Positions 6,183 through 14,425 are shown, numbered from the stretch's first letter. The stretch is DNA of 16,580 nt from Methanococcoides alaskense (GCF_031454185.1 NZ_JAVDQI010000018.1:1-16580), one strand, 5' to 3'. Made by a program: numbers and translations. The notes: a model not told the origin generated them from the letters alone.

Positions 6183-7328
6183 TCACTTAAATATATCCTT
6201 TAAAATACTACGCATTTCGAGTGTATTTCCCACGACATCTTCACGCGTACCACCACTGCAAAGAATAGAGGTCAGAGGATCATCCGGGAGGGCATCATAA
6301 CCCGCAGTGGGAATATCAGCAATAGACATGTCCTTTATCTTATCACATATCGGCTCATTGATGCTAACTGCACTATCAGCATACATGACCGCCCTTATTG
6401 CATATTTTAGAATATCAGGCGTACCTGTGGGAAGGATGCCATCGAAGGACTTGACATGCATATCAAAAATATTAATACCGGTTGCCATTTCCACTGAATC
6501 AAGACTTCCCTGGAACCTTGCGTTCAGCTCTATCACGAACGGACCTTTATCCGTCAGCAAGAAATCCACCCCATTCGACCCAATCAGTCCAAAGTTCTCT
6601 GCTATCTTTTCCGAGATCTCATACATCTGACCGGTATAAGGTGTCCTGTAAGGTGTGATATTCCCGCAATATGAGAACGGCAGACTGGAAAGCCAGGGTA
6701 CGCCTATGAGCTGCTCATTGGCTGCGATAGGAACTGAGTTCGTCCCATTGGCAATAAGCGAAACACTTGCAGGAAATCCAGAAAGGAATTCCTGTACCAT
6801 AATATCAGCGATGTCCAGTGTTGGGTCAATAAGAGGTAATTCTTCAAGAGCGCTGTTCAATTCCGATTCGTTCTGAACTACCCTATTCAACCTTCCCCCA
6901 CCTGCACATTTTGGCTTGACCATTAGAGGATATCCAATATCTTCCGCTTCATCGACAATACCGGAGACCGGATGCGGTATCCCCATAGACTCCATCTCTT
7001 TTGCAAAGGAAGATTTGTCAGATACCTGTTTCATAACAGCAGGAGCATTGTTCAATATACTGCAGGAAAGACCGGAAAGGTCAAGTTCTTCAAAGCCTGA
7101 CCCCAGAACAATAGCATCAGGAAAGGCATCGAAACTATCGATAAGTTCGATAATGACCTTCCCATCGATATTTTTTATGTCGATACCATCACATGTTAGA
7201 AGTGCTCTGGAATCGACTGTATTCTCCTGAAGGTCCTTATCACAGAATGCATCGATGGCATAGACATTATAACCTGCCTTAGATGCTGAACAAGCAATAT
7301 TTCGGCTGCTATATCCGATAATAAGCAC
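6183..7328 (-). CDS. ATP-grasp protein (predicted carboxylate-amine/thiol ligase, COG2232-like)
   Basis: A 381-residue ATP-grasp enzyme. The N-terminal Rossmann-like part opens with LIIGYSSRNIACSASKAGY. ATP-grasp signatures follow: substrate/ATP Lys138 in YPLMVKPK, a glycine-rich loop AGGGRLNRVV (142-151), the adenine-contact segment IMVQEFLSG (~176-184), and the Mg-binding motif VIELNARFQG (265-274; Glu267, Asn269, Arg271). These enzymes join a carboxylate to an amine or thiol via an acylphosphate. The substrate is not evident; relatives in methanogens and methylotrophs have been suspected of cofactor biosynthesis, which I recall only loosely. The start is uncertain: GTG 7328 is given, but a CTG at 7337 fits the AGGTGG site overlapping the NMD3 stop better. 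It is cotranscribed after NMD3 (23-nt gap). Confidence 0.8.
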   Translation of the reverse strand: MLIIGYSSRNIACSASKAGYNVYAIDAFCDKDLQENTVDSRALLTCDGIDIKNIDGKVIIELIDSFDAFPDAIVLGSGFEELDLSGLSCSILNNAPAVMKQVSDKSSFAKEMESMGIPHPVSGIVDEAEDIGYPLMVKPKCAGGGRLNRVVQNESELNSALEELPLIDPTLDIADIMVQEFLSGFPASVSLIANGTNSVPIAANEQLIGVPWLSSLPFSYCGNITPYRTPYTGQMYEISEKIAENFGLIGSNGVDFLLTDKGPFVIELNARFQGSLDSVEMATGINIFDMHVKSFDGILPTGTPDILKYAIRAVMYADSAVSINEPICDKIKDMSIADIPTAGYDALPDDPLTSILCSGGTREDVVGNTLEMRSILKDIFK

Positions 7329-7351
7329 ATTCTCCAGAAACGGACACCACC

Positions 7352-8413
7352 TTAGAGTTTATGCTCGCTATCCTCAGGCAATGCGAAAAGCCCTTGTTCA
7401 GTGCTTATTACAGGAATCTCACTGCCTGCTGAAGATGAAAAGAACATTGGTTTTTTCAATGTGACCGTAAGATATGTAGTTGGGTCAAGTACCATAATAT
7501 CATCACCCTCCACAGCTACAAGGACCGCAGCCACCGCATCTTTACGGTTAGCGATAAGTTTAGCTCCTTTCAGATTATCCGTTTCGACCAGGAACCGTGA
7601 ACCTGTTGACAGAGAGATACCCTTGGTATTCTTACCAGAGTTCTTGATCTCTATAACATCACCCTTAAAGAGGATGATATCACCAGACATGAATTCCGGC
7701 AACCTCATCGCATAGGTCATTCTGTATATGTCCTTGCCTTCCTTGTGACTATGCAGAGTAGCTGATTCTGTAAAACTGCCACCAAGCTCATTGGAGATGT
7801 TCTTACATATATGCCGGCATGCATTGCAAGAACCAAGATAGAGATCGGTACCATCCTTTGAATCGCTGCTGTTGGTTATAAAGGCAAGCCGATCTCCCTT
7901 CTTCCATAACTTTTCTACCATCAAAGCAGAGATCATCTTGCAGGAATCGATCTCTTCTGCGGTTGGGAGTCTGTTAGTTGCCCTTATCTGTAAAATACCT
8001 TCAAAATAACCGCCTGCCATGCGACTACATCGGTCACATGCTCCACGTACCACACGCACTTCGGCCCTAAGGTCCTGATGGAGTGATTCACCTTCCACCA
8101 TGGCATCGACCTCTACCCTTACCTTGTAAAAATGAGGGGTCATCTGGTGGGGGTTGACATATATCTCGACATCATTAGCTTCGTTGTGTACCAAAAGTGC
8201 ATCTTCTACAGTCCTGATGACTATCTCATCCAGGTCACCCTCATCCCTCCATTTGTTCCTGTCGAATCGTGCGCCACATTTTGCACAGATATTTGCATGA
8301 AGAACAAGTGGAAGCTCAGCTAAAGTAAATGTTTTTAAAAAGCATTCCCTACAAGTGTTCTTGTAGAGTTTTTCCGTTTTCGCCCCACATTTTGGGCATA
8401 AGATCTGACTCAT
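7352..8413 (-). CDS. NMD3-family ribosome maturation protein
   Basis: A 353-residue archaeal homologue of eukaryotic NMD3, which binds the large ribosomal subunit during late maturation and export; with no nucleus, an assembly or surveillance role is inferred. The N-terminus carries the zinc-binding pattern CPKCG (Cys6, Cys9), CREC (21, 24) and CAKCG (43, 46). CDRCSR and CNACRH follow further in. Beta-rich domains follow the zinc region, consistent with the eIF5A/SH3-like folds of NMD3. I start at ATG 8413 rather than the preceding in-frame TTG 8416. There is no ribosome-binding site, so a leaderless mRNA is possible. Its stop codon overlaps the ribosome-binding site of the ATP-grasp gene. 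Confidence 0.88.
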   Translation of the reverse strand: MSQILCPKCGAKTEKLYKNTCRECFLKTFTLAELPLVLHANICAKCGARFDRNKWRDEGDLDEIVIRTVEDALLVHNEANDVEIYVNPHQMTPHFYKVRVEVDAMVEGESLHQDLRAEVRVVRGACDRCSRMAGGYFEGILQIRATNRLPTAEEIDSCKMISALMVEKLWKKGDRLAFITNSSDSKDGTDLYLGSCNACRHICKNISNELGGSFTESATLHSHKEGKDIYRMTYAMRLPEFMSGDIILFKGDVIEIKNSGKNTKGISLSTGSRFLVETDNLKGAKLIANRKDAVAAVLVAVEGDDIMVLDPTTYLTVTLKKPMFFSSSAGSEIPVISTEQGLFALPEDSEHKL

Positions 8414-8498
8414 CAAAGGTCTGAATGGTCAGTAGTTGGATATTAGTCTTTTGTACACTAAGGTTTGCAGGCCAGGCACATTAACTTGAGATATTACT

Positions 8499-8533
8499 CT
8501 AAAAAAAGAATTTGGATATTAAATATAATACCC
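8499..8533 (-). terminator. Hairpin and T-run terminator of the geranylgeranyl reductase gene
   Basis: Arms GGATATTA (8514-8521) and TAATACCC (8526-8533) form a stem with one mismatch and a 4-nt loop. On the minus strand it is followed by AAATTC and seven T (8501-8507). It lies five bases after the stop codon of the reductase gene. Confidence 0.6.
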
Positions 8534-8537
8534 AGGA

Positions 8538-9764
8538 TTATTTTTTGAATTTTGTCAATCCAGAGAACTTCTGCTTTAACTTCTGTGTGAACAACGGTCG
8601 CAAGTTCCAGAGAAGCTTCTTGTTCGCCTTGAAAAGTGCTGCTATGAAATCGATCAGGTCCATCTTCTTGAAATCGACATCCTTTATAGACCCTGCAAGT
8701 GAATCAAGGTCTTCATCCGACAGACTGAAAAAAGTCTCCTTAACGATAAGATTATTGGCAATTTCATTACCAAACGAACCACGCCAGCGTCTCTCGTATT
8801 CCTGAAGCATCGTTTCAGACACATCGTTCTGAGCAATAGCCTCAGCTGCAACCTCACCGGCATACATCCCCGCATCCATTGCATTGCTAATGCCGCCACC
8901 AGTGAAAGGATCAGATTGCCTTGCAGCATCCCCGACAAGCATCAGACCGTTGGCGATGGTCTTTTCGATGGGACCACTTGCAGGAACTGCACCTGCTACG
9001 TGCTCAATAATAGAACCGTTCGGATAGTTTGTCTCAACGAACTCGGTCAGGTATTCAATGGGTTTCTTCTTTCCGGAACGACTGCCGAGCATGCCAATAC
9101 CCACATTTGCCATGTTATTTCCTTTCGGAAACAGCCAGACATATCCACCAGGTGCCACTTTGTTGCCCATGTAAAAATAACAGGAGTCCTGGTCAATGTC
9201 AACTCCACTTACAAGGAACTGAGCACATGTTTCAATATGAGATGGCTTCAATGACGTATCGATACCTGCCCATCTGCCAACTTTGGATTCCACACCATCG
9301 GCACCAATGACAAGCTTAGAACGAATTGAATAGGTCTTGCCAAGATGCATCATCTCAACACCACAAACAGTTTCGCCCTCGATGATAAGACCGGTGACCC
9401 TTGCCTTTACCATGATATCCACACCTGCTTCACCACTCAGTTCCACAAGAGTACGGTCAAATATCTTCCGGTCCAGGACATAACCAACCTCAGATCCAGC
9501 ATCCACCTCAGCCATTGTTAGGGTTGTACCGTTGGGTGAAATTATCTTGGCACTACTAACCTCACCACACACCCACTTCTCATCCGGTTCAATGTGCTGT
9601 CTCAACCTTTTTTTACCAACACCTTCAGCACATCTTACAGGTTCCCCTATCTCTTGGCGTTTCTCGAGCATAAGGACAGAGAGTCCTTTTTTAGCAGCTG
9701 TTGTCGCTGCGATCGAACCTGCGGGGCCGGCACCTACAACTATTAGATCATATTGGTCTTTCAT
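8538..9764 (-). CDS. Geranylgeranyl reductase family FAD enzyme (archaeal lipid saturation)
   Basis: A 408-residue flavoprotein of the digeranylgeranylglycerophospholipid reductase family, which saturates the isoprenoid double bonds of archaeal membrane lipids. The FAD-binding Rossmann motif is VVGAGPAGS (10-17), with LMLEKRQEIGEPVRCAEG following; the PxxCxxG Cys is typical of these reductases. GADGVES (154-160) is the second FAD contact, and GDAARQSDPFTGGGI (278-292) is the family's C-terminal FAD motif. All are intact and length is normal. Two ATGs are adjacent (9767, 9764). GGTGA sits immediately before the first, so the second has better spacing and is used here. It appears monocistronic. 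Confidence 0.93.
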   Translation of the reverse strand: MKDQYDLIVVGAGPAGSIAATTAAKKGLSVLMLEKRQEIGEPVRCAEGVGKKRLRQHIEPDEKWVCGEVSSAKIISPNGTTLTMAEVDAGSEVGYVLDRKIFDRTLVELSGEAGVDIMVKARVTGLIIEGETVCGVEMMHLGKTYSIRSKLVIGADGVESKVGRWAGIDTSLKPSHIETCAQFLVSGVDIDQDSCYFYMGNKVAPGGYVWLFPKGNNMANVGIGMLGSRSGKKKPIEYLTEFVETNYPNGSIIEHVAGAVPASGPIEKTIANGLMLVGDAARQSDPFTGGGISNAMDAGMYAGEVAAEAIAQNDVSETMLQEYERRWRGSFGNEIANNLIVKETFFSLSDEDLDSLAGSIKDVDFKKMDLIDFIAALFKANKKLLWNLRPLFTQKLKQKFSGLTKFKK

Positions 9765-10004
9765 CATTCACCCATAAAAAGGTCAATTAATTGAATTCAA
9801 GCTTCGATAAGATAGGTCCTGTTCCTATATTCAAACCGAATAAAGCTTACAGGCGGTGATACAAACAGTTATTTTATTTAAAAATATTGTACACACATCG
9901 TTATGTTACGCACAGATTTTAAAATAAAATAAAATGAGCTTTGGGTATCCTTAAAACATCGTAGCTATTTAATCTTTTATCTACAAGCATAACAGAGTTT
10001 GTTA

Positions 10005-10092
10005 GTTAGGAGTTGCTCACCCAAATTGAATGAGTCGGATTAAAAATCCGATTTCAAAGGAATTCGTGGGTTCGAATTTATCCCCTCTAACA
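10005..10092 (+). pseudogene. Degenerate class II tRNA-like sequence (leucine-type remnant)
   Basis: An 88-nt stretch resembles a long-variable-arm tRNA. GTTAG at the 5' end pairs with CTAAC at the 3' end. There is an anticodon-type stem TCGGA/TCCGA with 7-nt loop TTAAAAA, a variable-arm-like TTTCAAAGGAATTC, and a T-arm with GTGGG and loop TTCGAAT. It is not a good tRNA: the T-stem 3' strand (TTATC) does not pair with GTGGG, the D loop lacks the conserved GG, two acceptor pairs fail, and the loop would give anticodon AAA. The resemblance to tRNA-Leu(UAA) is a judgement from the arm sequences. It is probably a decayed tRNA or a relic of an attachment site. Confidence 0.5.
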
Positions 10093-10125
10093 ATAGTGAG
10101 GGGTAATAGGTAACGTGAAAAAACG
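10082..10125 (+). repeat. Left copy of the 21-bp hairpin repeat
   Basis: 10083-10103 is identical to 15027-15047. The core is a hairpin with arms CCCCTC and GAGGGG and loop TAACAATAGT. Weaker similarity continues to the right (AGGTAA, GAAAAAACG). The repeat begins inside the 3' end of the tRNA-like sequence, as an attachment core would. Confidence 0.75.
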
Positions 10126-10193
10126 GAACTTTTACAATAAAACGTATCTGTATCTAATTTGTTTAGAAAATAAGTAAAAAGAATTACATTTAA

Positions 10194-11141
10194 TCATTTT
10201 TTTGAATTCTGAATGTGATTCCATCCAGAAAATAATTCTGTTGCTGAATCCCACCATTTTTCAAAAGGAGGCATTTTATTAGTAATGTTAATTTCAGAAA
10301 ATTGACCTTTGTAAATTGAATTAATTGGAGGAACATTGTAGATGAGATCCTTGGAAATTATCCACCTATCATGTATATCATGAAAAGTACCTTTGTCTAA
10401 TATAACTCTACATTCGGCATCAATACCCCGATTTTTCATCTCTTCTTTAAATCGTTTAAAGTCGTTTTTCATTTTTTCATCAATGTGGGGGTTGCCAGTC
10501 AAAATTTTGATGTGTTCGACCTTATTTGCATCAACTGATTCTACCAATGGCTCAAACCCTTTTGCTCCAAAGTGTTTGTCAAGCCACCAAATATAACCAT
10601 CACATTCAGCTAAAATTTTCCGAAGATGCATGACATTTGTGAAAGGTTTTTCAGGAGCAATAAATAATGATTTTGTAGAAATATTTTCGATAAGGGGATT
10701 ATAAAGTATTTTAATCAAACCTGATTTCTTGTCGTAACTTATAATATTACATTTGTTCAAAATAAATAAAAAAGAGCCTAAATTAACCTTTTTTGATGAA
10801 TCGAGTATTTTTTCAACATGGAGTAGATTTAGGATGTTATCTTTGCTAATGTTGGTCTTTCCCCACATTATCTGACAAATCATATGAACTGGTTTTGTTT
10901 TTTTTAGTGCACAGGATAATGTCTCAAATGCCTGGTCTTCATCTGCCAATACAAATTTTTCAGTATAATATGACTTTCCAATATCAGTAAGATTACAATT
11001 TTTGTCAATGAAATAAATACCTTTTAGAAATGATAATGAAGTATCTAACTCTGATTGGTTATAGGAAAGATCTTTGTTCGATGCAATATCAAAAAAAATC
11101 TTTTCTACTTTTGTCCAAGGGTGTGTTAATATTTGAGTCAT
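10194..11141 (-). CDS. Hypothetical protein with C-terminal HDR motif (PLD/MIT_C-like), possible defence effector
   Basis: A 315-residue AT-rich protein I cannot assign to a named family. The N-terminal ~150 residues are helical and look like winged-helix modules (LSFLKGIYFIDKNCNLTDIG; LGSFLFILNKCNIISYDKKSG). The C-terminal half begins with SLFIAPEKPFTN and YIWWLDKHFGAKGFEPLVES (183-202). It carries strand HIKILTG (210-216) and ends with FHDIHDRWIISKDLIYNV, His257-Asp258-Arg259. An HDR motif after such a strand-helix pattern recalls PLD-like and MIT C-terminal domains in prokaryotic conflict proteins. The catalytic HxK of true phospholipase D is absent. Its ATG overlaps the upstream gene's TGA by 4 nt, so the two are coupled. 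Confidence 0.7.
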   Translation of the reverse strand: MTQILTHPWTKVEKIFFDIASNKDLSYNQSELDTSLSFLKGIYFIDKNCNLTDIGKSYYTEKFVLADEDQAFETLSCALKKTKPVHMICQIMWGKTNISKDNILNLLHVEKILDSSKKVNLGSFLFILNKCNIISYDKKSGLIKILYNPLIENISTKSLFIAPEKPFTNVMHLRKILAECDGYIWWLDKHFGAKGFEPLVESVDANKVEHIKILTGNPHIDEKMKNDFKRFKEEMKNRGIDAECRVILDKGTFHDIHDRWIISKDLIYNVPPINSIYKGQFSEINITNKMPPFEKWWDSATELFSGWNHIQNSKK

Positions 11142-12013
11142 TCCTGATCCTTAAGTGAAGATATTATTGCGTCCAATTTGCCTTTGATATCATCTGGAGT
11201 CATATCTGGAGTAATTTCGAGGCTGATTGAAATATCGACATTGATATTGGTAGAGGCTGATGGATTATTAACTTTAAGGGTTGCTATTAGTGGTTCCTGA
11301 TCTACTGTTTCAATGGAAGTTTCTTTACGGATTGATTTTATTGCACTTGTAAGTGAATCATTATCATACAACTTTTCAGTAGATTTTTCAGGAACATCGG
11401 TTTTTTCAGATATATCAAATCCATTGCTTAAAGTAACCATATCATCATCAGTACTTGTTAATAAATTTGCAAAAACCAAATAATCAACCAAAATTTTTAA
11501 GTTTCGTTGATGTTTTGGTATTTCTGCTTTTGCAGCATGTGCAAACTCATGTACCATATCTTTAAATGAGGCAGAATCGTTAATCGCTAGATAAGTTTCA
11601 GCTTTCTTATAAAACCACGAATCAACAAGTATTTTCTTTAAGATTTGTTTTGCTTCATCTGTTCTATCATACATTAGCTTATCAGCAAAATTATAACCAA
11701 CCTCTGTTAATTCATAGTAACTATTTTTTGGACTTTTTATTAAACCTATACTTTCAAAAAATTTTAGGTCTGAGCTAATTGATGTATTAGAAAAACCAAG
11801 AGAAGTTGGTGAAAAATCCTTATATGTAACAATGCCATTTCCATTTCTAGTCAGCATAAAATGTGTTATCATTATCTTTCTATGATTTTGATCAATTTTC
11901 CCATTTGGCAAAGGATACTCCAATTTAGTTACGTTTCTTGTTCTTTTTTTTGAAGAATCGGCGCTTGGATCTTCAGATTCCAAATTTAAATTGACATCGT
12001 CCATAGAAACCAT
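11138..12013 (-). CDS. Hypothetical winged-helix protein, first gene of the AT-rich pair
   Basis: A 291-residue protein. Residues 1-35 are charged and probably disordered (SSKKRTR). Residues ~43-115 fit a winged helix: KIMITHFMLTRNG, then SLGFSNTSISSDLKFFESIGLI and wing SYYELTEVGYNFADKL. The middle (120-190) is a second helical module. A low-complexity linker (200-245) leads to a short C-terminal segment with alternating strand and helix, NINVDISISLEITPDMTPDD (256-275) then a helix. Similar tails occur in DUF5343-like proteins from defence islands, by memory. ATG 12013 has no good ribosome-binding site, but TATATTTTATAA lies ~26 bp upstream, suggesting a leaderless mRNA. DNA sensing or operon regulation is plausible but unproven. 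Confidence 0.7.
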   Translation of the reverse strand: MVSMDDVNLNLESEDPSADSSKKRTRNVTKLEYPLPNGKIDQNHRKIMITHFMLTRNGNGIVTYKDFSPTSLGFSNTSISSDLKFFESIGLIKSPKNSYYELTEVGYNFADKLMYDRTDEAKQILKKILVDSWFYKKAETYLAINDSASFKDMVHEFAHAAKAEIPKHQRNLKILVDYLVFANLLTSTDDDMVTLSNGFDISEKTDVPEKSTEKLYDNDSLTSAIKSIRKETSIETVDQEPLIATLKVNNPSASTNINVDISISLEITPDMTPDDIKGKLDAIISSLKDQE

Positions 12014-12027
12014 AAGTAATCATGATC

Positions 12028-12042
12028 CTTATAAAATATAAA
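12028..12042 (-). promoter_or_regulatory. TATA box of the winged-helix/HDR operon
   Basis: TATATTTTATAA on the minus strand is centred about 24-26 nt before ATG 12013, as expected for a leaderless archaeal transcript. No ribosome-binding site is present. Confidence 0.4.
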
Positions 12043-12136
12043 TTGATCTAAACATTCAATTTATTAATCATGTTGTAAAATAAATTAGTTGCATCACAAA
12101 TATGCTAGACTTATTAATTTAACTCAAACACACATC

Positions 12137-12463
12137 TCAATTATTTGAATAAATATATTCAACCAATCTCTTCACTGCCGGAGTACTCAAATTCAAATCT
12201 CCATTCACCCTCATTCTTTCCTTAATCCCCTGAAACCTGCTCCTAGAAACTCCCCAAATTTCAGCCTGTTTTTGAGACAACTCAAGTATCTTTCTCATGA
12301 TTTCTTGTTTATTAACAAACTCCTGAGCCTTCTTCACATCCAATTCCTGTTCATCAATATTGTTGGCTTCTTTCCCAATGTAAACAACACCATCAGCATG
12401 AACACGCTTCCTTTCAAGAACTCCAGTATCATCATCAAACTTAGATTCAAGCAGAAAATACAT
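12137..12463 (-). CDS. Small HTH-like protein, intact member of a paralogue pair
   Basis: A 108-residue protein of unknown function. The N-terminal third is a beta-like segment (GVLERKRVHADGVVYIGKEA, 14-33). A charged helix follows (ANNIDEQELDVKKAQEFVNK). The C-terminal half looks like a helix-turn-helix: LSQKQAEIWGVSRSRFQGIK (62-81) then VNGDLNLSTPAVKRLVEYI. It aligns closely with a decayed copy at 15747-16219, with similar DNA over about 100 bp. In that copy the reading frame extends upstream, so the present gene may lack an N-terminal domain; its ATG matches an internal Met of the long form. A palindrome (12492-12508) lies 29-45 bp before the start and may be its operator. Confidence 0.7.
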   Translation of the reverse strand: MYFLLESKFDDDTGVLERKRVHADGVVYIGKEANNIDEQELDVKKAQEFVNKQEIMRKILELSQKQAEIWGVSRSRFQGIKERMRVNGDLNLSTPAVKRLVEYIYSNN

Positions 12464-12491
12464 TATTAAGATAAAACATTCTGCAGCATAA

Positions 12492-12508
12492 GTATCTTAT
12501 TAAGATAC
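12492..12508. promoter_or_regulatory. 17-bp palindrome upstream of the small HTH-like gene
   Basis: GTATCTTA and TAAGATAC arms around a central T. It overlaps an AT-rich TATA-like element (CTTAATAAG on the minus strand) centred ~37 bp before ATG 12463. The same arms recur at 15001-15020. An operator for an HTH protein is a reasonable guess. Confidence 0.4.
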
Positions 12509-12571
12509 TCACAAAAACCCTTAAGTACCACTTCCACCCTCCAATCCAACAATGTCATACTCTACCAAAAC

Positions 12572-12700
12572 TCACAGTTTACGCAATGTGCCTGTAGTAG
12601 TGGTAGTGTTATTAGCTTGAGCAAAGAAATATTCTGGCTCAAGTGCGCTGTTTTTGGTTAATTTACTGATTAGTGTATCTTGTGCTGGTGTTTCTTTCCA
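12572..12700 (-). pseudogene. Possible C-terminal coding remnant
   Basis: In one minus frame the sequence reads as ordinary protein: WKETPAQDTLISKLTKNSAL, then EPEYFFAQANNTTTTTGTLRKL and a TGA. Upstream of about 12700 this frame runs antisense to the ThDP enzyme gene and looks artificial. There is no start codon or ribosome-binding site of its own. It could be the end of a gene whose front was lost when the neighbouring DNA arrived, or chance. I do not recognise the family. Confidence 0.3.
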
Positions 12701-12712
12701 CGGTGATCTGAA

Positions 12713-14425
12713 ATGGAAGAAATGAATGGAGCAGAAGTCCTTGTAAAATGTCTGGAAGACCTTGGGGTCAAACATATCTTTGGATATACGGGAGCGGCAA
12801 TACTTCCGGTATTCCACGCCCTTGAGAAGAGCGACATTGAGATAGTTGTAAACTCCAACGAGCAGTCCTGTGCATTTAGTGCAGCAGGATACTCACGTTC
12901 AAGCAACGAGGTCGGTGTAGCCATAGTCACATCAGGTCCTGCAATAACCAATACTCTCACAAGCGTTGCTGATGCCTATGGTGACAGCATTCCTTTGCTT
13001 GTATTTGCAGGTCAGGTTCCAGAGCATAAGATAGGCACCGACTCATTCCAGCATATCAGTGTCAAGGGCATATTCGGGGATGCAGCCAAGAAGGTTATTC
13101 AGCTATCCAATGGCGATGACATTGAATCCATAGTCAAGGATGCCTACTACTTTGCAAGATCAGGAAAACCCGGGCCTGTTGTCATAGACGTTCCTCTGGA
13201 TAAACAGCAGAAGCTCCATGAATATATGGGTATGAATATTCTGAGATTCGAGGAAAGCTATCACGATGATCGACATCTCAGTGATGAGCAATGCGAGGAA
13301 TTCTTCCAGCTATTGGCAAAATCCAGCAGACCTTTGCTTTATCTTGGAGGCGGTCTGAACTCTGAAGCAGGAAGCCAGGCTATCAGGGAGCTTAACGAGC
13401 AACTTGGAATCCCTTCAGTTAACACACTAATGGCAAAAGGTGTAGTTGACGAAAGAGATGACATCAACATGGGTATGCTGGGAATGTTCGGCACTCCATA
13501 CGCCAACATGCTCATTCAGGAGAACGACTTCTTCTTTGCCATCGGAGTCAGGTGGGATGATAGGGTTGCTGAAAAGGTCGGTTTTGCAATCGGTACTGAT
13601 GTAGCCTACATTGACATCAATCCCGAAAAGATGCACCAGATAAAGATCGAGCGTGCTCCAAAATTCACATTCATAGGTGATGCACCAACAGCCATACGTG
13701 ACCTCATGAATTATGCTAAAAAGCAGAACATCAGTCTGGATATCAAACAGTGGCAGAAGCGTGCCAGATTCCTCAAAAGCTCATGGCCTCTGGACTATAA
13801 CCGTGAATCCGAATACATCCAATCTGCCGAGGTCATGGCTCTGCTGGCAAAGTACATTGATGAGAACACAAGGATAACAACCGGTGTCGGCAACCAGCAG
13901 ATGCTCGCAGCACAACATTTGTCCATGCAAAAGGAGAAGTCATTCATGAGCTCAGGATCATTTGGAACAATGGGATTCTCCATGCCAACGGCTATTGGTG
14001 TTCACTATGCGAACCCTAATGCAAGAGTTATATCAATAGACGGTGATGGCAGCCTGAAAATGAATCTTGGGGAACTCCACACTATAGCTTCCCTTGATAT
14101 GCCTGTCAAAATACTCCTGCTAAACAATCAAAGCGATGGTATGGTTCAAAATCTTCAGGATGCAAATTATGATGGGATCAGGACAGCTACCCAGCGGCAA
14201 AAGGATGTTCATTTTGCAGATATTGCAAGTTCCTTTGGCTTTAATTATGCAAAAAGGATCAGCGACAGAAATGATCTGAAACAGGGACTTGAAGATTTCC
14301 TAAATTCAGAAGGACCGTGTTTCCTGGAAGTTTGCACAGACCGGGAAGAAGTTCTCTATCCGAAAGTTCCAGCAGGTGGAGCCTATAAGGACATGATACT
14401 GGGACCATACATAAAACAGATATAA
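12713..14425 (+). CDS. Acetolactate synthase-like ThDP-dependent enzyme
   Basis: A 570-residue thiamine diphosphate enzyme of the acetohydroxyacid synthase large-subunit type. The N-terminal PYR domain has the catalytic Glu50 in NSNEQSCAFSAAGYSRSS. The middle domain has AHAS-like RWDDRVAEKVG (280-290). The PP domain has GTMGFSMPTAIG (418-429) and ThDP/Mg motif GDGSLKMN to NNQSDGMVQ (444-479). It ends AHAS-like with VLYPKVPAGGAY. Differences matter: GTDAFQE is GTDSFQH (108-114), and the GMVxQWQ motif is GMVQNLQ, so the Trp involved in AHAS substrate choice is missing. No ilvN subunit gene is adjacent. It may act on another 2-oxo acid. ATG 12713 has GGTGAT (12702-12707) at 5-nt spacing. Confidence 0.82.
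   Translation: MEEMNGAEVLVKCLEDLGVKHIFGYTGAAILPVFHALEKSDIEIVVNSNEQSCAFSAAGYSRSSNEVGVAIVTSGPAITNTLTSVADAYGDSIPLLVFAGQVPEHKIGTDSFQHISVKGIFGDAAKKVIQLSNGDDIESIVKDAYYFARSGKPGPVVIDVPLDKQQKLHEYMGMNILRFEESYHDDRHLSDEQCEEFFQLLAKSSRPLLYLGGGLNSEAGSQAIRELNEQLGIPSVNTLMAKGVVDERDDINMGMLGMFGTPYANMLIQENDFFFAIGVRWDDRVAEKVGFAIGTDVAYIDINPEKMHQIKIERAPKFTFIGDAPTAIRDLMNYAKKQNISLDIKQWQKRARFLKSSWPLDYNRESEYIQSAEVMALLAKYIDENTRITTGVGNQQMLAAQHLSMQKEKSFMSSGSFGTMGFSMPTAIGVHYANPNARVISIDGDGSLKMNLGELHTIASLDMPVKILLLNNQSDGMVQNLQDANYDGIRTATQRQKDVHFADIASSFGFNYAKRISDRNDLKQGLEDFLNSEGPCFLEVCTDREEVLYPKVPAGGAYKDMILGPYIKQI

Larger units (their letters stand above)
9765..10193. other. Intergenic region marking the start of the accessory region
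   Basis: About 430 bp. It contains the reductase upstream region (9765-~9830), an AT-rich stretch with no recognised signal (9830-9960), a TATA-like TTTTATCTA (9974-9982), a degenerate tRNA-like sequence (10005-10092), the left copy of the 21-bp repeat (10083-10103), and an AT-rich tail into which the minus-strand operon would terminate. I see no protein gene. Confidence 0.6.

Noticed and set aside
10005..10092. A functional tRNA gene
   Set aside because: The T-stem does not pair, the D-loop GG is missing, acceptor mismatches are present, and the anticodon loop is implausible. Kept only as a remnant.
12670..12960. Minus-strand frames over the start of the ThDP enzyme gene
   Set aside because: They are antisense to a well-supported gene with a strong RBS. 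Only the part beyond the ThDP start was kept, as a tentative remnant.
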